The position numbers were made by a program, and so were the translations under genes. A stretch of DNA of 64,000 nucleotides, taken from Diphasiastrum complanatum (lineage: Eukaryota; Streptophyta; Lycopodiopsida; Lycopodiales; Lycopodiaceae). Below, one piece after another: positions 62,357-64,000 of this stretch. The notes under the pieces are model-generated. The model was not told the origin of the DNA and searched no databases. It saw only the letters and a list, made by a program, of their open reading frames with translations. Each line of letters begins with the position of its first letter. Position 1 is the stretch's first letter. Location: NCBI GenBank assembly GCA_029204225.1, contig CM055094.1, forward strand, positions 25,380,541 through 25,444,540, written 5' to 3'.

Positions 62357-64000
62357 ATGGCTACAAGTGGTGGATTTATGTTGGAGAGCAATGATAGGCT
62401 TACCTCAATCAACTCTTCTACTTGGAAGGTGAGGATGCAGTCCTCATTGGAGATGAATGAGTTGATGGAGATTGTTGCAGGTGTGGAGGAGAGACCTCAA
62501 GCACCTCAAGATCAAGTGAGGTATGACAAGAGAGCCAAGAAGGCTCTACACATGATAAAGATGAATGTTACCAATGAACTTCTCAAGGAAGTTGGTAAGT
62601 GCACATCATCTTTGGAAGCTTGGAATTCATTAAAGAAGCTTTATGAATCCAAGTCTACTTCTAGAGTGTTGACTCTAAGAAGGCAAATCTTTTCTTGTTT
62701 GCAAAAGAATGAAGAAAGTCCAAGTACTTTTGTTTTGAGAATGAAAGCATTGAATGATGAGTTAGCTTGCATAGATGAAAGCATTGAGGAAGGAGAGCTT
62801 ATTCAAGTGATTCTTAATGGCTTGTTGGATGCTCATGCTAACATTGTTAAAAGTATTGCTATTCAAAAGACTTTTTCAAGTCTGATGGATCTTCAAGAGA
62901 TCTTGATCAATGAGGAATATAGGCTTCAAACAAGAGGTGGATCTACATCGACACTTCAAGAGGATGCTATGTTCACAAAGGGCAAATTCAAGGGCAAAAC
63001 CAAAAGCAAGTGGTCTAAAGGGCAAGATCAAGTGGATGCTTCTTCAAGTGGCAAAAATAAGGATAGATCAAAGCTCAAGTGCTTCTATTGTGGCATCAAA
63101 GGACACTTTGCAAGTGAGTGCTACAAGAAGAAGAGAGATCAAGGAGACAAGCAAGGTAATCTTACTCTTGATGAGGATGGTTTGGATGTGCAAGATGCAA
63201 ATGATGATGCTTTTGTGATGTCTTCATGTATGCTTGCTAATGATGGAGATCTAGATCCTTGGTGGATTGATAGTGGAGCAAGTTCACACATGACCTTTCA
63301 CAAAGAGTACTTCACTTCTTTGTTGGCATATGGAGATGACAAGAGGGTGATCTACACGGCCAATGATGGTGAGTGTGCAATCAAAGGGATTGGCACAATT
63401 CCTATTTCTCTCTCTACAAATAGGAATGTTCATTTGGAGGATGTCTTGTTTATTCCATCTATTACCAAGAATTTGCTTAGTGTGAGTCAAATGCTAAGTA
63501 AGGGCCTCAAGGTGGAGTTTGATGGAGATGCTTGTTTGATCAAAAGGAAGGATGTCTTGATTGGAAAAGGTAAAAGGCAAGGGAAGTTGTTCAAACTTGA
63601 TGCTTGTGTTATTGCTAACCAAGTTGGATGTGTTACAAGGGAGCAAATTTCTATTCAAGAGGTTTGGCACAAAAAGATGGGACACCTCAACTTCAAGTCA
63701 TTGGAGGTAATGGCAAGGAAGAAGGTTGTGATTGGTCTTCCAAGTTCCTTAAGTAATGACAAGCATGTTTGTGAGTCTTGTGCTTTGTCTAAGTCACATA
63801 GACTACCTTATACTAGATCTATTTCTAGATCTACAAAGCATTTTCAACTTGTACATTCGGATATTCATGGATTTACTACAATTAGCAATAGTGGAGCTAA
63901 GATGTATGTAACATTCATTGATGATATTAGTAGATTTTGTTGGATATATCTACTAAAGAGCAAGGATGAAGTGTATGATGTCTTTGTCAAGTTCAAGAAT
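62357..64000 (+). CDS. Ty1/copia gag-pol polyprotein, intact to window end (copia-4)
   Basis: The ATG at 62,357 (MATSGGFMLESNDRL) opens a frame of 548 codons with no stop, still open at the window edge. Gag: STWKVRMQSSLEM, AWNSLKKLYESKS. CCHC knuckle CFYCGIKGHFASEC near residues 241-254. Protease WWIDSGASSHM with its catalytic Asp near residue 304. Integrase finger WHKKMGHLNFKSL ... CESCALSK from about 436. First catalytic Asp in HSDIHG near 500, then YVTFIDDISRFCWIYLL. With the clean LTR and primer site this is probably a young and possibly active element. The rest of integrase, reverse transcriptase and RNase H lie outside the window. Confidence 0.95.
   Translation, partial: MATSGGFMLESNDRLTSINSSTWKVRMQSSLEMNELMEIVAGVEERPQAPQDQVRYDKRAKKALHMIKMNVTNELLKEVGKCTSSLEAWNSLKKLYESKSTSRVLTLRRQIFSCLQKNEESPSTFVLRMKALNDELACIDESIEEGELIQVILNGLLDAHANIVKSIAIQKTFSSLMDLQEILINEEYRLQTRGGSTSTLQEDAMFTKGKFKGKTKSKWSKGQDQVDASSSGKNKDRSKLKCFYCGIKGHFASECYKKKRDQGDKQGNLTLDEDGLDVQDANDDAFVMSSCMLANDGDLDPWWIDSGASSHMTFHKEYFTSLLAYGDDKRVIYTANDGECAIKGIGTIPISLSTNRNVHLEDVLFIPSITKNLLSVSQMLSKGLKVEFDGDACLIKRKDVLIGKGKRQGKLFKLDACVIANQVGCVTREQISIQEVWHKKMGHLNFKSLEVMARKKVVIGLPSSLSNDKHVCESCALSKSHRLPYTRSISRSTKHFQLVHSDIHGFTTISNSGAKMYVTFIDDISRFCWIYLLKSKDEVYDVFVKFKN

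Overview
The window reads as nuclear DNA of a land plant in a gene-poor region full of transposons. Signs of this are Ty1/copia elements primed by initiator Met-tRNA (TGGTATCAGAGC), spliceosomal introns with GTAAGT and CAG borders, TATA boxes, long (GA)n tracts, and one recognisable host gene, a plant-type CDC25-like phosphatase/arsenate reductase. The Penelope-like elements (PLEs) are of the CxC type, which I recall from algae and spike mosses, so a non-flowering land plant is possible. That is inference; the species cannot be read from the window.

Layout. 1-1,100: 83-bp tandem repeats built from a 13-bp palindrome, with an inverted copy. 1,227-10,060: rearranged copies of an unclassified multi-gene element. 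It has one gene with a histone H3 domain followed by an Ulp1-like protease region (gene 1), a divergent unknown gene (gene 2), and a transposase-like gene (gene 3). Genes 1 and 2 share a bidirectional promoter packed with CACGTG. A second copy lies inverted at 50,545-55,100. 10,130-21,340: three decayed copia elements. 21,400-27,800: low-complexity and unassigned DNA. 27,858-31,648: two exons of the CDC25-like gene on the minus strand; their 3.5-kb intron holds a Ty3/gypsy fragment split by a 371-bp hAT-type MITE. 31,650-37,235: unassigned DNA with copia and gypsy fragments.

37,244-48,978: a hAT-like transposon with an 8-bp target duplication (CTTACGAG), a BED finger and a hATC domain. An about 8.4-kb PLE copy with 2.4-kb pseudo-LTRs sits inside a (GA)n tract of it. 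55,285-57,856: a second, diverged PLE, broken off into copia sequence. 57,860-61,080: copia scraps. 61,107-64,000: the 5' half of an apparently intact copia element with LTR, primer site, and a gag-protease-integrase frame open to the window end.

The two most unusual items are the mobile gene with a histone H3 fold, and the CxC-type PLE, which has a separate first ORF, no visible endonuclease, and the same +1 frame change in two diverged copies. Almost everything else is broken. Only the last copia element and the CDC25-like exons look potentially functional.
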